From positions 1 through 6,056 of the forward strand of contig DAOVJK010000196.1 in assembly GCA_030673265.1 (NCBI GenBank): DNA of 6,056 nucleotides. Direction: 5' to 3'. The notes under the pieces are model-generated. The model was not told where the DNA came from and did not search any database. It was given only the letters and a program-made list of their open reading frames with translations. Below, one piece after another: positions 4,821 through 6,056 of the stretch (positions are counted from its first letter, which is position 1; every line of letters starts with the position of its first letter). Position numbers and translations under genes: made by a program. Origin of the DNA: Pseudomonadota bacterium. Lineage in GTDB: Bacteria; Desulfobacterota; Desulfobulbia; Desulfobulbales; JAGXFP01.

Positions 4821-6056
4821 ATGTCCCTGTCAAAGCTACCCGAACTACCGATCAATGCCATCTTGCCCGAGCTGCTGGCAGCTCTGGCCGTAAATAACAG
4901 CGCAGTACTGGCGGCGGAACCCGGTTCCGGCAAGACCACCATCGCCCCCCTGGCCCTGGTCGACCAGCCCTGGCTGGCCGACCGCAAAATCATTATCCTC
5001 GAGCCACGCCGCCTGGCCGCCCGGGCCGCCGCCGCCCGGATGAGCGAGCTGGTCGGCGATCGGGTTGGCGGAACCATCGGCTACCGGGTCCGTTTTGACA
5101 GCAAGGTCAGCCGCGCCACCAGAATCGAGGTGGTGACCGAAGGCATCCTGATCAGGATGCTCCAGCAGGACCCGGAGCTTGCCAGCACCGGCCTGGTGAT
5201 CTTCGACGAGTTCCACGAGCGCAGCCTCCAGGGTGATCTGGCCCTGGCCCTCTACCTTGATGCCCGGCAGTTACGGGATGACCTGAAGATTCTGGTCATG
5301 TCGGCAACCATCGACACCAGCACCATTGCTAAGCTGCTTGGCAAGGCCCCGGTCATAACCGGCCAGGGCCGCTGTTTTCCGGTGGCGGTCGAATATCTGC
5401 CGCGTCAATCCACCGACTTCATCGTGCCCCGAACCGTCAGGGGGATCGATAAGGCCCTGGCCGAACAGGCCGGCGACATTCTCGTTTTCCTGCCCGGGAC
5501 TGGCGAGATCCGCACCGTCCAGGCCCATTATGCAAAAAGAGCTGATCTGAGCTGTCTGCCCCTCTACGGCGATCTGCCCCTGGAAAAGCAGAACCTGGTC
5601 TTTGCCAAAGCCCCTGGCCCACGCCGCCTGATCCTGGCCACCCCGATTGCCGAAACCAGCCTTACCATCGAAGGAATCACCACCGTGGTCGATTGCGGTC
5701 AGGTAAAATCGCCGCGCTTTGATCCGGCCAGCGGCCTGACCCATCTGCAAACCATCCCGATCGCCAAGGCCTCGGCCGAGCAAAGGACCGGTCGGGCCGG
5801 GCGGCTTGGCCCCGGCCATTGCTACCGGCTCTGGACCGCGGCTGAACACCATTCCCGCCCTGATTTTCTGCCCGCAGAGATCATCAACGCCGATCTCGCC
5901 CCCCTCTTATTGGAACTGGCGCTCTGGGGAGTCAGCGATCCCGGCCAACTCTCCTGGCTCGACCCGCCTCGCCAGGGGCAGATCAAGCAGGCCAGAAAGA
6001 TCCTGCTTGAACTTGAGGCCCTTGATGAAAAGTTGGCGATTACCCCCTTGGGCCGA
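4821..6056 (+). CDS. hrpB: ATP-dependent helicase HrpB, N-terminal half (truncated by the window edge)
   Basis: 412 codons without a stop to the window edge; HrpB is usually about 800-850 aa, so about half is here. The protein begins MSLSKLPELP and shows the DEAH/RHA helicase motifs in order: motif I EPGSGKTT (33-40, K38), Ia EPRRLAAR (61-68), 'VVTEGIL' (104-110), II DEFHERS (129-135), III SAT (161-163), 'LVFLPGTGEI' (221-230), V ATPIAETSLTIEG (273-285), VI QRTGRAGR (321-328). The DEFH box and 'WGVSDPGQLSWLDPP' (369-383) are characteristic of HrpB rather than HrpA (which has DEAH). The helical C-terminal region has just begun. The family is predicted to be an NTP-dependent helicase acting on RNA or nucleic acid in the cytoplasm; its physiological role is poorly defined. 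ATG 4821 is chosen because the frame upstream closes at TGA 4794-4796; only a poor TTG at 4797 competes. Its ribosome binding site is weak. Motif V carries Pro275 where Asn is usual. Confidence 0.95.
   Translation, partial: MSLSKLPELPINAILPELLAALAVNNSAVLAAEPGSGKTTIAPLALVDQPWLADRKIIILEPRRLAARAAAARMSELVGDRVGGTIGYRVRFDSKVSRATRIEVVTEGILIRMLQQDPELASTGLVIFDEFHERSLQGDLALALYLDARQLRDDLKILVMSATIDTSTIAKLLGKAPVITGQGRCFPVAVEYLPRQSTDFIVPRTVRGIDKALAEQAGDILVFLPGTGEIRTVQAHYAKRADLSCLPLYGDLPLEKQNLVFAKAPGPRRLILATPIAETSLTIEGITTVVDCGQVKSPRFDPASGLTHLQTIPIAKASAEQRTGRAGRLGPGHCYRLWTAAEHHSRPDFLPAEIINADLAPLLLELALWGVSDPGQLSWLDPPRQGQIKQARKILLELEALDEKLAITPLGR

Noticed and set aside
5271..5852. 193-codon open frame on the minus strand inside hrpB
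   Set aside because: It lies entirely opposite conserved helicase motifs III to VI, and its translation is low-complexity and motif-free.
1..6056. CRISPR array, insertion sequence, tRNA or rRNA
   Set aside because: No regularly spaced repeats, no transposase or terminal inverted repeats, and no tRNA- or rRNA-like stretch in the spacers; nearly all the rest is coding.

Overview
This window comes from a bacterial chromosome, most likely a Gram-negative one. Two complete proteins carry Sec signal peptides and resemble periplasmic or outer-membrane accessory proteins, and the right edge carries an HrpB-type helicase, a family best known from Proteobacteria and relatives. Coding DNA is moderately GC-rich and the spacers are AT-richer. 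A deltaproteobacterial (Desulfobacterota-like) host is a guess from general style and was not tested by any search.

Layout. Positions 1-2671 hold a leftward operon-like block. A 491-aa exported protein (2671-1196) has an LPP20/FlgT-like N-terminal module and two similar C-terminal modules. Two bases after its stop comes a 378-aa exported protein (1193-57) with a CsgG/TolB-N-like N-terminal half and two WD40-like strands at its C-terminus. About 34 bases further on, the first seven codons of a third leftward gene appear at the window edge behind a strong ribosome binding site. A 337-bp divergent spacer (2672-3008) separates this block from the rightward genes. It carries five same-strand copies of ATTGCC and candidate promoters in both directions. 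Rightward, 3009-4616 encodes a 535-aa MutS-family ATPase without mismatch-recognition domains but with two predicted membrane helices between the lever-like region and the ATPase. After a 204-bp spacer with two short hairpins, hrpB starts at 4821 and runs off the right edge with 412 codons present.

How the parts relate. The leftward genes look like one transcription unit for envelope proteins, perhaps a divergent relative of the FlgO/FlgP/FlgT set or another CsgG/LPP20-type lipoprotein or trans-envelope system. No flagellar or curli structural gene is visible. The MutS-like ATPase and hrpB are both nucleic-acid-type motor proteins on the same strand, but nothing shows that they act together. 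The points most worth a second look are the membrane-anchored MutS-like ATPase, the G8 tract at the end of the 378-aa gene (one base fewer would fuse it in frame to the next gene), and the repeated ATTGCC motif in the divergent spacer.
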